From: CAZYFH01 sp965197395
GTDB taxonomy: Bacteria > Acidobacteriota > Vicinamibacteria > Vicinamibacterales > UBA8438
Reading direction: 5' to 3'
DNA: 64,000 nt
NCBI GenBank assembly: GCA_965197395.1
Contig: CBDANB010000005.1
Location: 496,001-560,000 of the forward strand
Shown one piece after another: positions 49,648-58,226 of the stretch (the stretch's first letter is position 1; every line of letters starts with the position of its first letter). A program made the translations under genes and the position numbers. The notes beneath the pieces were generated by a model. The model did no database searches. It saw only the letters and a program-made list of their open reading frames with translations, and was not told the origin of the DNA.

Positions 49648-50649
49648 CTACCTGACGGCGTCCTCTGCCCGCGCGCCTCTCATGATGTTGAGGAGACCGT
49701 AGTTGCCCTCGTGGCAGGCATACTCGAACATTGGTCCCGAGGTCACGCCACGCGACTCCTGGTTCGTCGTCATCGGAACCAGCGCCGTCCACGGGCGAGT
49801 AAACATCGCCGGGTCGGTCATCGTGAACTCGTAGTCGAGCGTTTCCTCGTCGACTCTCGTGAACCGCTCGACCAGGCGCAGACTCGGCCGCGCGGCGCGC
49901 CATGACGCGCGCCACAAGAAGTGGCCCAGATCGGCGAAGTTGGTGGTCTCCACCACGAGCGTGTCGCCCTCCCAGCGGCCGCGCGCGTCGCCGAGCCATT
50001 GTCCGATGTCGCCGGCGGCATGTGGACGGCCGTCGACTGGGATCAGGCGATACTCATGAAACATCTCGTTCAAGATCGCCACCCACCCGGGTGACTGCAG
50101 GACGTGATAGTTCATGTTGTAGCCCTGCAGCGGCACGAAGGGGAGCCCGTCGGTCAGGCACCGCTCACCGGTGTCCGCATCGACCCACGACTCGAACGGC
50201 CCGACCCCGTATTTCGCCGTGTCCGCGGCGAGACGCCGGCGCCCGCCGGCCGTCCAGGGGATCTTGCCGTCCGGTGGATCGACGATGAGCGCGGTGCGGC
50301 GATCGTCGGTGACATTCGTGCCGCCGTCCATCCAGAACTGGTTGTAGGCGCCCACGTTGCCGGGGATGAACCGGTCCGTCGCCGCGCGACGCTCGGCCGA
50401 GGTGACCTCGAGCGCCGCCGCTTCTTCCGCCGTGAGCAGGTCCTGGCCCGCGAGCGCGTCGGGGCGCTCGATCGGCGTCAGGGTGGCGTTCGTCCAGATG
50501 CCCTGGAGGTCCGGCTCGCCCCAGCCCGTCCGCGGGGCCGTCCAGTCCCCGGTCGTCTGGGCGTGACCGGCCACCGCGGCCGTCACACACAGCAGCGCGG
50601 ACACGACGGTGGTCAGCGTTCGCACCGTCACGGGGCAGGTGTCGATCAT
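49648..50649 (-). CDS. Secreted two-cysteine DLQG/ACHEGN family protein
   Basis: 333 residues. Signal peptide ending GHAQ, then RTGWGEPDLQGIWTNATLT, PIERPDALAG, RTALIVDPPDGKIPWT, GERCLTDGLPFVPLQGYNMN (Cys 1), GWVAILNEMFHEYRLIPVDG, GQWLGDARGRWEGDTLVVET, DPAMFTRPWTALVPM and FEYACHEGNYGL (Cys 2). It overlaps the stop of the upstream copy by four bases, an unusually tight pairing of paralogues, consistent with joint function. Second of five genes in the minus-strand run. Confidence 0.85.
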   Translation of the reverse strand: MIDTCPVTVRTLTTVVSALLCVTAAVAGHAQTTGDWTAPRTGWGEPDLQGIWTNATLTPIERPDALAGQDLLTAEEAAALEVTSAERRAATDRFIPGNVGAYNQFWMDGGTNVTDDRRTALIVDPPDGKIPWTAGGRRRLAADTAKYGVGPFESWVDADTGERCLTDGLPFVPLQGYNMNYHVLQSPGWVAILNEMFHEYRLIPVDGRPHAAGDIGQWLGDARGRWEGDTLVVETTNFADLGHFLWRASWRAARPSLRLVERFTRVDEETLDYEFTMTDPAMFTRPWTALVPMTTNQESRGVTSGPMFEYACHEGNYGLLNIMRGARAEDAVR

Positions 50650-51671
50650 CGGACAGGGCTGCGCGAGTCCTGCGATTCCTGGTGGCGCGCGCCGGCAAGG
50701 ATGCCCTCCATGCCGATGTTGCCCTCATGACAGGCGTATTCGTAGAGGGCGTCCGGGCTCGCGCGCAACGGAATCATCACCGACCATGGCTCCGTCCACG
50801 TCGTCGGGTCGGTGAGCGTGACTTCGTACTGGAGGACATCGTCACTGACGCGCGTGAACCGCTCACTCACCTGCAGATGCTCGGCGGCGCCCATGAAGTT
50901 GGCCTTCGACGAGTAATTCTTCGTTTCGACCACCAGCGTGTCGCCGTCCCAGTAACCGCGGGAGTCGCCGAGCCACTGTCGAATGTCGCTGCCGAGGTGC
51001 GGGCGCTCATCGAGCGAGATGATGCGCGCGTCGTGCGCCATCTCCATCTGGATCACGACATGGTCCGGCGTCTGGAAGAGCTGGTAGTAGCTGTTGTATC
51101 CGGCGCCGAGGCGCGGTGCGCCAAAGCTGAGGCAACGCTCGCCGAGGCTCCGGTCGTCGGTCCAGCGTGCGTGGCGCCCGCGCGCGTCGCGGCGCGCCAC
51201 GCTCCGCATCTTGGCGGCGTTGGTCTGCTCCGGGATCCGACCGTTCGGCGGGTCGACGATGAGCGACGTTCGGGCGTCCCAGTCCCGTTCCACCATCCAG
51301 AACTGGTTGTAGTTGCCGGTGGCAGTATCGCGCGACGAGAAGCTCTGCACCTCGGCCAGCGCGGCCGTGAAGACGGAGTCGCCGAAGGCGGCGTCCCCGG
51401 CGTCAAGACTGAATAGCTCGTTGGCTCGCCTCTGGACCGCCGCGAGCTCCTCGTCGGTGAGGTGCGTCCGGTCACCCAGCACCTCCGGGCGCTGTAACGG
51501 CGTCGCGTTGTTGTTCGCCCAGACCCCCTGCAAATCGGGGTGCCCGAACGGCGTGCGTGGCGCCGCCCAACCGTCGTCGGGCGCGGAGCCCTGTGCGGCC
51601 ACGGAGCCGGAGACCAGAGCCACGACTGCCAACGCCACGAGCGCGACGACCAATGTCTGAGGGATTCTCAC
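50646..51671 (-). CDS. Secreted two-cysteine DLQG/ACHEGN family protein
   Basis: 341 residues. Signal peptide ending VAAQ, then RTPFGHPDLQGVWANNNAT, PLQRPEVLGDRTHLTDEEL, RTSLIVDPPNGRIPEQ, GERCLSFGAPRLGAGYNSYY (Cys 1), FQTPDHVVIQMEMAHDARII, RQWLGDSRGYWDGDTLVVET, DPTTWTEPWS and YEYACHEGNIGM (Cys 2). First gene of the run that continues with a second copy, ASST, the double CMD protein and gluconolactonase. AGGAGG is present upstream of the ATG. Confidence 0.85.
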   Translation of the reverse strand: MRIPQTLVVALVALAVVALVSGSVAAQGSAPDDGWAAPRTPFGHPDLQGVWANNNATPLQRPEVLGDRTHLTDEELAAVQRRANELFSLDAGDAAFGDSVFTAALAEVQSFSSRDTATGNYNQFWMVERDWDARTSLIVDPPNGRIPEQTNAAKMRSVARRDARGRHARWTDDRSLGERCLSFGAPRLGAGYNSYYQLFQTPDHVVIQMEMAHDARIISLDERPHLGSDIRQWLGDSRGYWDGDTLVVETKNYSSKANFMGAAEHLQVSERFTRVSDDVLQYEVTLTDPTTWTEPWSVMIPLRASPDALYEYACHEGNIGMEGILAGARHQESQDSRSPVR

Positions 51672-51724
51672 CGGACACCTCCTGGAAGCGTGGCCGTCAC
51701 GGACGGCCGTGTCATCGTTAGTTG

Positions 51725-52603
51725 TTAGTGACGCTCGACGAACGCCACGACCTTCATCATGCCCGGGTCGAGGTCGTCACCCATCTTAGAGTTGACGCTC
51801 CCGTGCGTGCGGTCGGAGATCTGGATCACGGCCGCCGAGTTGCCGTCCGCTGTGAGCGCCGAGGCGAGTCGCTGGTTCTGCTCGCGACGCCAGGCGTCGT
51901 CGCCGTCCGCGTAGATGAACAGCATCGGCGGCTTGTTGGCGCCAATATAAGGCGTGACCGAGGCCTGGAGCCAGACCTGCTCATTGGTGCCCCAGACGGT
52001 CTTCGGGCGTCTCGGCGCGACGTCCTGGTCTTCGACGTAGAGGAATGGGCTAATCGGGATCGCGCCGCGGATGTCCGAGAGCTGCATGTTGTGCGCCGCC
52101 AGATACGATGGGTCGAGCGCCATCAGGGCAGCGAGATAGGCCCCGGCCGAGTGCCCCGACACGAACACGCGATTCGGGTCGCCGCCGTAGGTGCCGATGT
52201 GCCGCTTCGTCCAGACGAAGGCGGCGGTCGCATCTTCCATGTGGGCCGGGTGCATCACGCTGGGCGACAGGCGGTAGTTGGCCGTGACCAGCCCGACGCC
52301 GCGGGCCGCGAGCTGTTGCGCCAGGCCCTCGCCGATGGCCTTGGTGCCGTTCTGCAGCGCGCCCCCGTGAAAATAGACCACCACCGGGGCGTTGGTCGCG
52401 CCCTCGGGCATGAACACGTCGAGCGTGTCCTTGTTGTCGGCGTAATCCTCGCCCGCGATGTAGTCGATATCGCGGTGTGCGACGATCTTGAACTCGCTCC
52501 CGTCATTCGCGGCAAACGCGAGTGTGGGCAGCGCCAACGCCATGACAGCGGCAAGGACAAGGACGCAGCTGACGATCAACGATCGTGGTGCCGTGGTGGT
52601 CAT
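51725..52603 (-). CDS. Exported alpha/beta-hydrolase (carboxylesterase/BD-FAE type)
   Basis: 292 residues from ATG 52603 with GAGGGAG upstream; the frame extends further but the extra residues are Pro/Ser runs. Signal peptide ending AFAA. YFHGGALQNG is the oxyanion HGG, FVSGHSAGAYLAALMALD the nucleophile elbow (GHSAG), and DRTHGSVNSK supplies the catalytic His. A bacterial feruloyl-esterase/acetyl-xylan-esterase-like activity is plausible. It lies 53 bases upstream of the two-cysteine/ASST operon on the same strand. Confidence 0.85.
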   Translation of the reverse strand: MTTTAPRSLIVSCVLVLAAVMALALPTLAFAANDGSEFKIVAHRDIDYIAGEDYADNKDTLDVFMPEGATNAPVVVYFHGGALQNGTKAIGEGLAQQLAARGVGLVTANYRLSPSVMHPAHMEDATAAFVWTKRHIGTYGGDPNRVFVSGHSAGAYLAALMALDPSYLAAHNMQLSDIRGAIPISPFLYVEDQDVAPRRPKTVWGTNEQVWLQASVTPYIGANKPPMLFIYADGDDAWRREQNQRLASALTADGNSAAVIQISDRTHGSVNSKMGDDLDPGMMKVVAFVERH

Positions 52604-52743
52604 CTGTCTCCCTCGGTTCATTCGGGGCGCGGACGGCGACGGTCTTCGGCGAGCGAGCGCGGGGACATGCCAGCGGACTCTGATGACCATAAACATAGCA
52701 GTTTCGTGTGCAGTTCGTGCTGATTTGTGCGGTACTAGGGGGG

Positions 52744-54096
52744 ATGACGAAGAGTGTGGCGGCGGTGGCGGCGATGGCGGCGGCAGTGGGGGTCGTCGCC
52801 CACGGGAGCGCGTGGGCGCAGGACGCCGCCGAGTGGCCACAGTTTCGGGGAATCAGCGCCGGCGCGGTCGCCGACGATCCAGCCCTACCGGACCGCTGGA
52901 GCGAGACGGAGAACGTCGCCTGGCGGACCGATATTCCTGGACTCGGCTGGAGCTCGCCCATCGTGTGGGGTGCCCATGTCTTTGTGACCTCCGCGATCAG
53001 CGCGGGGACGGAGCTTGATCCGGTTCCCGGGCTGTACGACCCGGGCGAAGAGCACGGCAAGACGCGCTCGACCGCGGCGCATCGCTGGATGGTCTTCGAC
53101 CTCGATTTCGAGTCGGGCAGGGTGCGGTGGGCGCGGGAGTTGACCGAGCTGGTCCCCCCGGAGCTCAAGCACATCAAGAACAGCTTCGCGTCGGAGACGC
53201 CGGTCACCGACGGGCGTCGCGTCTATGTCTACTTCGGCAGCGTCGGCCTCGTGGCGGCGCTCAACATGAGCGGTGAAACGGTGTGGACGGCCAACGTCGG
53301 CGCGTTCAATGGGGGCCAGGAGTTCGGCACCGCGGCGTCGCCGGTGCTACACGCCGGTCGTCTCTACATCGTCAATGACAACACGACCGGGTCGTTTCTG
53401 GCGGCGTTCGATGCCTCCACCGGCGACGAGGTGTGGCGGATCGTCCGGGACGAGACCGAGAACTGGTCGACGCCGTTCGTCTGGGAGAACGAGGTCCGCA
53501 CCGAGATCGTTACGACCGGTCGGCGCAAGATCCGCTCCTACGACCTCGACGGCAACGAGCTGTGGGAGCTGGGCGGCATGACGGTCAACGTCGTGCCGAC
53601 GCCGTTCGCACGCCATGGGTTGTTGTACCTCAGCTCTGGATACCCGGGGGGATTCCCTCGACCCGTGTACGCTGTGCGTCCCGGTGGGTCCGGTGACATC
53701 TCCCTGGCCGAGGGTGAGACGAGCAACGACGCCATTGCGTGGTATCAGCCGCTCCTCGGGACCTACAGCACGTCGGCGCTCGTCTACGGCGACCACTACT
53801 ACACCCTGCTCGACCGCGGGTTCCTGCTCTGTCACGACGCGCGGACAGGTGAAGAAATCTACGGACGGCGGCGCATCGCACCGGGGCACGGGTTTACCGC
53901 ATCGCCGTGGGCGTACAACGGCAAGGTGTTCGTGCTGAGCGAGGACGGCGAGACCTACGTCATCGCCGCCGGACCGGAATTCGAAATTCTGCACACCAAC
54001 GTGCTCGACGAGATGGCGCTCGCGACGCCGGCCGTCGTGCGCGGCAGTGTGTTCATCCGCACGCAATCAAAGCTCTACCGCATCGCGACGCGGTAG
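52744..54096 (+). CDS. Secreted PQQ-like beta-propeller protein (paralogue 2 of 3)
   Basis: 450 residues from ATG 52744. The purine-rich AGGGGGG is directly adjacent, so spacing is poor and an in-frame GTG at 52756 is possible. Signal peptide ending AWAQ, then EWPQFRGISAGAVADDPALP, WSSPIVWGAHVFV, SFASETPVTDGRRVYVYFG, NWSTPFVWENEVRTEIVTTG, LLYLSSGYPGGFPRPVYAVR and TQSKLYRIATR. It shares this sequence with the 58227 product almost throughout, so the two are the closest pair of the three. Confidence 0.8.
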   Translation: MTKSVAAVAAMAAAVGVVAHGSAWAQDAAEWPQFRGISAGAVADDPALPDRWSETENVAWRTDIPGLGWSSPIVWGAHVFVTSAISAGTELDPVPGLYDPGEEHGKTRSTAAHRWMVFDLDFESGRVRWARELTELVPPELKHIKNSFASETPVTDGRRVYVYFGSVGLVAALNMSGETVWTANVGAFNGGQEFGTAASPVLHAGRLYIVNDNTTGSFLAAFDASTGDEVWRIVRDETENWSTPFVWENEVRTEIVTTGRRKIRSYDLDGNELWELGGMTVNVVPTPFARHGLLYLSSGYPGGFPRPVYAVRPGGSGDISLAEGETSNDAIAWYQPLLGTYSTSALVYGDHYYTLLDRGFLLCHDARTGEEIYGRRRIAPGHGFTASPWAYNGKVFVLSEDGETYVIAAGPEFEILHTNVLDEMALATPAVVRGSVFIRTQSKLYRIATR

Positions 54097-54138
54097 GACA
54101 CGCGACGGCGGTGCCTCCGTGACTGCCTCAGGAAACCC

Positions 54139-54936
54139 ATGACCGACGACGCGCATGCCAGGCCGTCCGGTGACGCACCGGAGTTGCTCTACGACGTCGA
54201 CGTTGCGACGCCGACGCACGCCGAGCGGGCCCGGACGCTGGTGATGCAGATGACGACCGGCACCCTCTCCACCCTGGCGACCGAGCCGGAGGGCCACCCG
54301 TATGGCTCGTTCGTCACGGTTGCCTTCGACGATGGCAGCCCGGTCTTTCTCGTGAGCTCGCTGGCGGAGCACACCCGGAACTTGCGGCGCGACCCGCGCG
54401 CGTCGCTGCTCGTGGCCGAAGGCGGTGCCGAGGACCCGCTGGCCAACGGACGGGTGACGCTGCTCGGGTCCTGCACGCAGGTTGCAGGTGACGGCGGTAG
54501 CGCGCGTGCGGCGTTCCTGGCTACACACCCGAACGCTGCCTACTATGCCGACTACCGCGACTTCGCGTTCTGGACGCTCCGCGTGGCGTCGATTCGCTAT
54601 ATCGGTGGGTACGGGCGCATGTCGTGGGTGGACGCGGCCGACTGGGGTGCAGCCGAGCCGGACCCGCTCGCCGCGTCGGCGGGCGGCATCATCGCCCACA
54701 TGAACGACGATCACGCCGACGCGATGGTGGTCTATTGCAAGGCGTTCTCGAAGGCGACCGACATCAGCGCCGCGCGCATGACCGGTGTAGACCGATACGG
54801 CTTCGAGATGTCAGCCGAGACCACCGAGGGACCGCGTCCAATTCGGCTGGCGTTTGCCGAGCCGGTGAGCACGCCGGAAGGGGTCCGCGCCGCCCTCCGG
54901 GCGATGCTCACGGACGCGCGCCGCACGATCGGTTGA
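54139..54936 (+). CDS. HugZ/CREG-like FMN-binding protein with DUF2470
   Basis: 265 residues. The N-terminal split-barrel domain has ARTLVMQMTTGTLSTLATEP, GSFVTVAFDDGSPVFLVSSL and AEHTRNLRRDPRASLLV. The C-terminal DUF2470 domain has GGIIAHMNDDHADAMVVYCK and GVDRYGFEM. Members bind heme or flavin, and HugZ degrades heme. There is no signal peptide, so it is cytoplasmic. Confidence 0.9.
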   Translation: MTDDAHARPSGDAPELLYDVDVATPTHAERARTLVMQMTTGTLSTLATEPEGHPYGSFVTVAFDDGSPVFLVSSLAEHTRNLRRDPRASLLVAEGGAEDPLANGRVTLLGSCTQVAGDGGSARAAFLATHPNAAYYADYRDFAFWTLRVASIRYIGGYGRMSWVDAADWGAAEPDPLAASAGGIIAHMNDDHADAMVVYCKAFSKATDISAARMTGVDRYGFEMSAETTEGPRPIRLAFAEPVSTPEGVRAALRAMLTDARRTIG

Positions 54937-54974
54937 ACCTCGGCGCTCGCGCGCAGATCTCGGAGCTCAGACCG

Positions 54975-55244
54975 ATGAAGACCATCGTCAACAAGACCCG
55001 TCGTCCACTCACGATCGGGCTGGCGCCTGGCCGTGTCCTGCGTTTGGGCCCGGCAAAGGAAGGTCAGATCGCCACCCGCGATGTCGAGCACCCAATGGTG
55101 CAGAAGATGATCGCAGCAGGCACGCTCGACGTCTTCGACGATGCGACCCGAGCCGGGGCGCGAGCCCGCAGCGGCCCCGCGGGACGGGCGGGGTCGCAGG
55201 GGGGGCACCGGCAGTTCTCGGGGTCGAAGCGTGGGGACCGCTAG
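54975..55244 (+). CDS. Small conserved hypothetical protein
   Basis: 89 residues from ATG 54975. MKTIVNKTRRPLTIGLAPGR, VLRLGPAKEGQIATRDVEHP and MVQKMIAAGTLDVFDD look like a compact beta-domain, followed by a basic Gly/Arg/Ser tail ending GSKRGDR. I recall similar short proteins of unknown function. The ribosome site is weak (GGAGCTCAG). Confidence 0.55.
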   Translation: MKTIVNKTRRPLTIGLAPGRVLRLGPAKEGQIATRDVEHPMVQKMIAAGTLDVFDDATRAGARARSGPAGRAGSQGGHRQFSGSKRGDR

Positions 55245-55358
55245 CGCTCGAACCGAACCACGTCCCCCGGATCCTTGACCGTGACCGCACTCGCGGCCAC
55301 GCACGGGCTGCGGGCAGCCGTGGTGCAACTGCCGCGGGACTTTCACCGCGGGCTGCTA

Positions 55359-56509
55359 GTCCCCTTGATCTTTGATTTCTTCAAAAAGTCGTTGGTCATC
55401 TGGGGCCACCGTGGACTTGAACGGTGCGCTGTCCGAACCGCTTCACCTTCGCGAGAATTTCGTCGGCTGTCTTTGTCCACTTGAAGGGTTTGCCCTCGTC
55501 GTTGTGGGCGTCCACGTAGGCGTAGATGGCGTGGCGCAGCGCGTGCGGGCTGGAATGTGATCCGCGCTTGAGGGCGTGTTCGGTGAGAAGGCCAAAGAAC
55601 CGCTCGACGAGGTTGAGCCAGGCGGAGTAGGTCGGCGTAAAGTGGAACTGGAAGCGCGGGTGGCGGGCCACCCATCGTTTGACCAACGGGGACTTATGCG
55701 CCGAGAGATTGTCGAGGATCACGTGGACGGTGAGGGCGGAGTGCACCCGCTCGTCGATCTCGCGCAGGAAGCTCACGAAATCCCTCGACCGATGCTGCTT
55801 CTTGGTTTGCGCCACGACCTGGCCGGTCGCGACGTTGAGCGCCGCGAAGAGGTCCACCGTGCCATGGCGGATGTAGTTGTGCGTCTGGCGTTCGGGGCGA
55901 CCCAGGTCCATCGGCAGAATCGGCTGCGCCCGCTCGAGGGCTTGAATCTGAGGCTTTTCGTCGAATGACAAGACGACGGCGTGGTCGGGTGGGTTCAGGT
56001 AGAGGCCGACAATGTCCCGCACCTTCTCGATGAACAGCGGGTCGTCGGAGATCTTGAAGGATTCCACGACATGCGGCTGCAACCCGAAAGTGCGCCAGAT
56101 GCGGCCCACGGTAGAGGCGCTGACGCCAGCGTGCTCCGCCATCTTGCGGGTGCTCCAGTGGGTCCGCCCCTTCGGCTTACTTTCCAACGTCGTGACGAGG
56201 ATCGACTCGACATCCGCATCGGACAGGGTCCGTGGGGCTCCGGGCTTGGGCTCGTCGTACAGCGCGTCCACGCGACCTACCCTAAACCGCTGTCGCCACT
56301 TGCCGACCGTCACGTTCGAGCAGCGCAGTTTCGCCGCGACCGCCACGTTCGATTCGCCACGCGTGCTCCTCAGGACGATCCTTGCCCGCAAGGCCACGTG
56401 CCGATTCGTTCGGGCGCGCCTGGCGAGCCGCTCAAGTTCTACGCGCTCTGCGGCGGTGACTTCCAATCTCGCTTTGGGCCGACCTGTTCTTGCCATGCCG
56501 CCCAATGAC
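55359..56509 (-). mobile_element. IS630-family insertion sequence
   Basis: One transposase gene with a TA dinucleotide at each border (55357-55358 and 56510-56511), as IS630 elements duplicate TA. Both ends read GCTAGTC inward (left GCTAGTCCCC, right reverse complement GCTAGTCATT); beyond that the inverted repeat is weak. The right-hand TA is part of the TAG stop codon of the neighbouring fused gene, so insertion did not change that protein's end. Exact ends are uncertain by a few bases. Confidence 0.75.
55396..56496 (-). CDS. IS630-family transposase
   Basis: 366 residues from ATG 56496. N-terminal winged helix-turn-helix: RARIVLRSTRGESNVAVAAK and VTVGKWRQRFRVGRVDALYD. DDE domain: AVVLSFDEKPQIQALER (Asp), VHVILDNLSAHKSPLVKRW (Asp) and TPTYSAWLNLVERFFGLL (Glu). 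All three catalytic residues are present, and length is normal. Intact and likely active. Confidence 0.93.
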   Translation of the reverse strand: MARTGRPKARLEVTAAERVELERLARRARTNRHVALRARIVLRSTRGESNVAVAAKLRCSNVTVGKWRQRFRVGRVDALYDEPKPGAPRTLSDADVESILVTTLESKPKGRTHWSTRKMAEHAGVSASTVGRIWRTFGLQPHVVESFKISDDPLFIEKVRDIVGLYLNPPDHAVVLSFDEKPQIQALERAQPILPMDLGRPERQTHNYIRHGTVDLFAALNVATGQVVAQTKKQHRSRDFVSFLREIDERVHSALTVHVILDNLSAHKSPLVKRWVARHPRFQFHFTPTYSAWLNLVERFFGLLTEHALKRGSHSSPHALRHAIYAYVDAHNDEGKPFKWTKTADEILAKVKRFGQRTVQVHGGPR

Positions 56510-58058
56510 TAGCGGGCCGCCTTGGCCTCTTGGACACGGGCGCCGCCCAGGGAGCCCGCCACGGCCCAGTTCCCCTCGTGGCAGGCGTATTCGTAAATCA
56601 CGTAGCTGGGGTCGCGCGTCAACGGCATCGAGATCGTCCAGGGCTGCGTGTAGACGTTCGGATCGGTGACGGTCACGGTCCACATGATCGTGTCTTCCGA
56701 GACCCGCTCGTAGCGCTCGACGACATCGAGCGCCTTGCTTGTCGGAATGCCCTTGAGGCGGCCCCCGGCGAAGCTCGATGCGATCCAGCCGCGGTTGTGG
56801 AAGTTCCTGGTCTCGACCACCAGGACGTCGCCGTCCCAATGTGCGCGTGCGTCACCCATCCACTGGCGGATCCCGCCTGCGAGGTGTGGGCGCTCGACGA
56901 GTGGCACGATGCGGGCGTCGTGCACCATCTCGTTCAGAATCACCACGTGGTCCGGCGTCTGAAACAGCTGGATGTTGTTGTTGTATGCGCTCGGCTGCAT
57001 CGGTGGCCCGGCGTTGAACCCAAGCACACAGCGTTCGGAGAGCCCGAGGTCCTCCGGCCCGTGGCAGGGCCGCCGATGATGACCCGTTCCTTGATCGGGC
57101 GGCGTCTGGCGGTGCGGCGCGCGTTGTCCTCCTCGTCGATGCCCTCGACCCGCGCGGGGACCCGCCCGTCCGCCGGGTCGACGATGAGCGATGTCCGTCG
57201 GTCCTCCGTGAGCCCGTCGCCCCAGTCCCACCAGAAGTCGTTGTAGGCCCGTTCGACATCGGCCTGCGCCCCGCCGTCGCGCCGGTCGGCGTTGAGGTTC
57301 TCGCGGGACGCTTGCTGAAACTCGGCGGCTTCCTCGGGAGTGAAGACGGCCTTGTCCGCCAGCGCGGCCGGCCGCTCCAGCGGCGTGACCGTGCGAAAGT
57401 CCCAGATGCCGACCAGGTCGGGGGCGCCCCAGGGCGTGCGCGGGCCGGTGGTTCCAGCCGCCGATCGCCGCTTGTCCGTCGCGGCAAACAATGTGAGGTC
57501 GATCGTCTCGGCCATCGCCTCGTAGCCCACGTCGTTGGGGTGGAGCCAATCGCCTGGGTGATAGTCGGCCCGCATCTTCGTTGGCGCACTGGGGTCGCGG
57601 ACCGCCGCGTCGAAGTCGAACAGCGCGTTCGGGTTCAGGGGGACGTCGGTCTCGGGCGCCGGTATGCCGGCACGCTGCAGGATGCCGAGACCGGCGTTGT
57701 GGCTGAGCACCCGGTTCCCGGCGATCCCGACGTTGATCACGGCCGGTGCCCGATCGCCGTACTCCGCCGCAAGCCGCCGCGCCAGGAAGTCGGGCCACCG
57801 GCTGTTCGTATCGGCGGTGGAGCCGGTGCTGCCGATGCTCGTGTGCACGATTTGTCGGATCGTCTGATTGTGAATGCGCCGCGTCCCGCGCGGACCGGCC
57901 GGCTCCGTCTGCGCCGATGGCGGCGGCGGATCGGCGGCCAGAGGGCCAGTGCTCCAGGCCCCGATCCAGCGGCCCGGTCCATCCTGTGCACTGACGAGGC
58001 CGGACAGCGCGAACAGCCCAACCAGCGTTACTACTGCGAGACGAGTGCTTGGTCGCAT
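56509..58058 (-). pseudogene. GDSL/SGNH hydrolase with internal deletions fused to a two-cysteine family protein, frameshifted
   Basis: From ATG 58058: signal peptide (LVSAQ), RWIGAWSTGPL and NQTIRQIVHTSIGS as in secreted SGNH hydrolases. It then jumps to NSRWPDFLARRLAAEYG, omitting the GDS nucleophile block, and from NRVLSHNAGLGIL jumps to FDFDAAVRDPSAPTK, omitting GxND. WLHPNDVGYEAMAETIDLTLF ends the hydrolase. Without a stop the frame continues into GPRTPWGAPDLVGIWDF and RTSLIVDPADGRVP of the two-cysteine family. Near 57060 a one-base shift is needed to reach LGLSERCVLGFNAGPPM, IRQWMGDARAHWDGDVLVVE and YEYACHEGNWAV, with a stop at 56509. The hydrolase part is catalytically dead, and the second part would need frameshifting to be made. 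Confidence 0.8.
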
Positions 58059-58090
58059 GATTCCATCATCATGCGCCGATTCAGCTTTCC

Positions 58091-58118
58091 TTGACAGGTG
58101 GTCCGGGAGCCGTACAGT
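58091..58118 (+). promoter_or_regulatory. Sigma-70-type promoter for the 58227 operon
   Basis: TTGACA (58091-58096, perfect) and TACAGT (58113-58118, four to five of six) with a 16-base spacer, 108 bases upstream of the ATG and divergent from the GDSL ruin. The long leader to the start codon has no other obvious signal. Confidence 0.6.
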
Positions 58119-58226
58119 AGTGCGCAGCACCTCAGCCAAGCGCGCGTCCGCCGATCTCACCAGGCTGCGGGCGTGCCCGGAACGCCGGTCGGATGGGGAG
58201 GTGTGCGATGCTGGAGGGGGACGCCG

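Noticed and set aside
48048..49655. 535-codon open frame on the plus strand
   Set aside because: It is antisense to the arylsulfotransferase-like gene, which has clear catalytic His motifs; the plus frame has none.
55330..55356. Fifth REP-like hairpin (CCGCGGGACTTTCACCGCGG)
   Set aside because: The stem is imperfect and lacks the CTACG border, so similarity may be chance in GC-rich sequence.
55275..55484. Small plus-strand frame at the left edge of the IS630 element
   Set aside because: It crosses the element border, lacks a ribosome site and encodes no recognisable motif.
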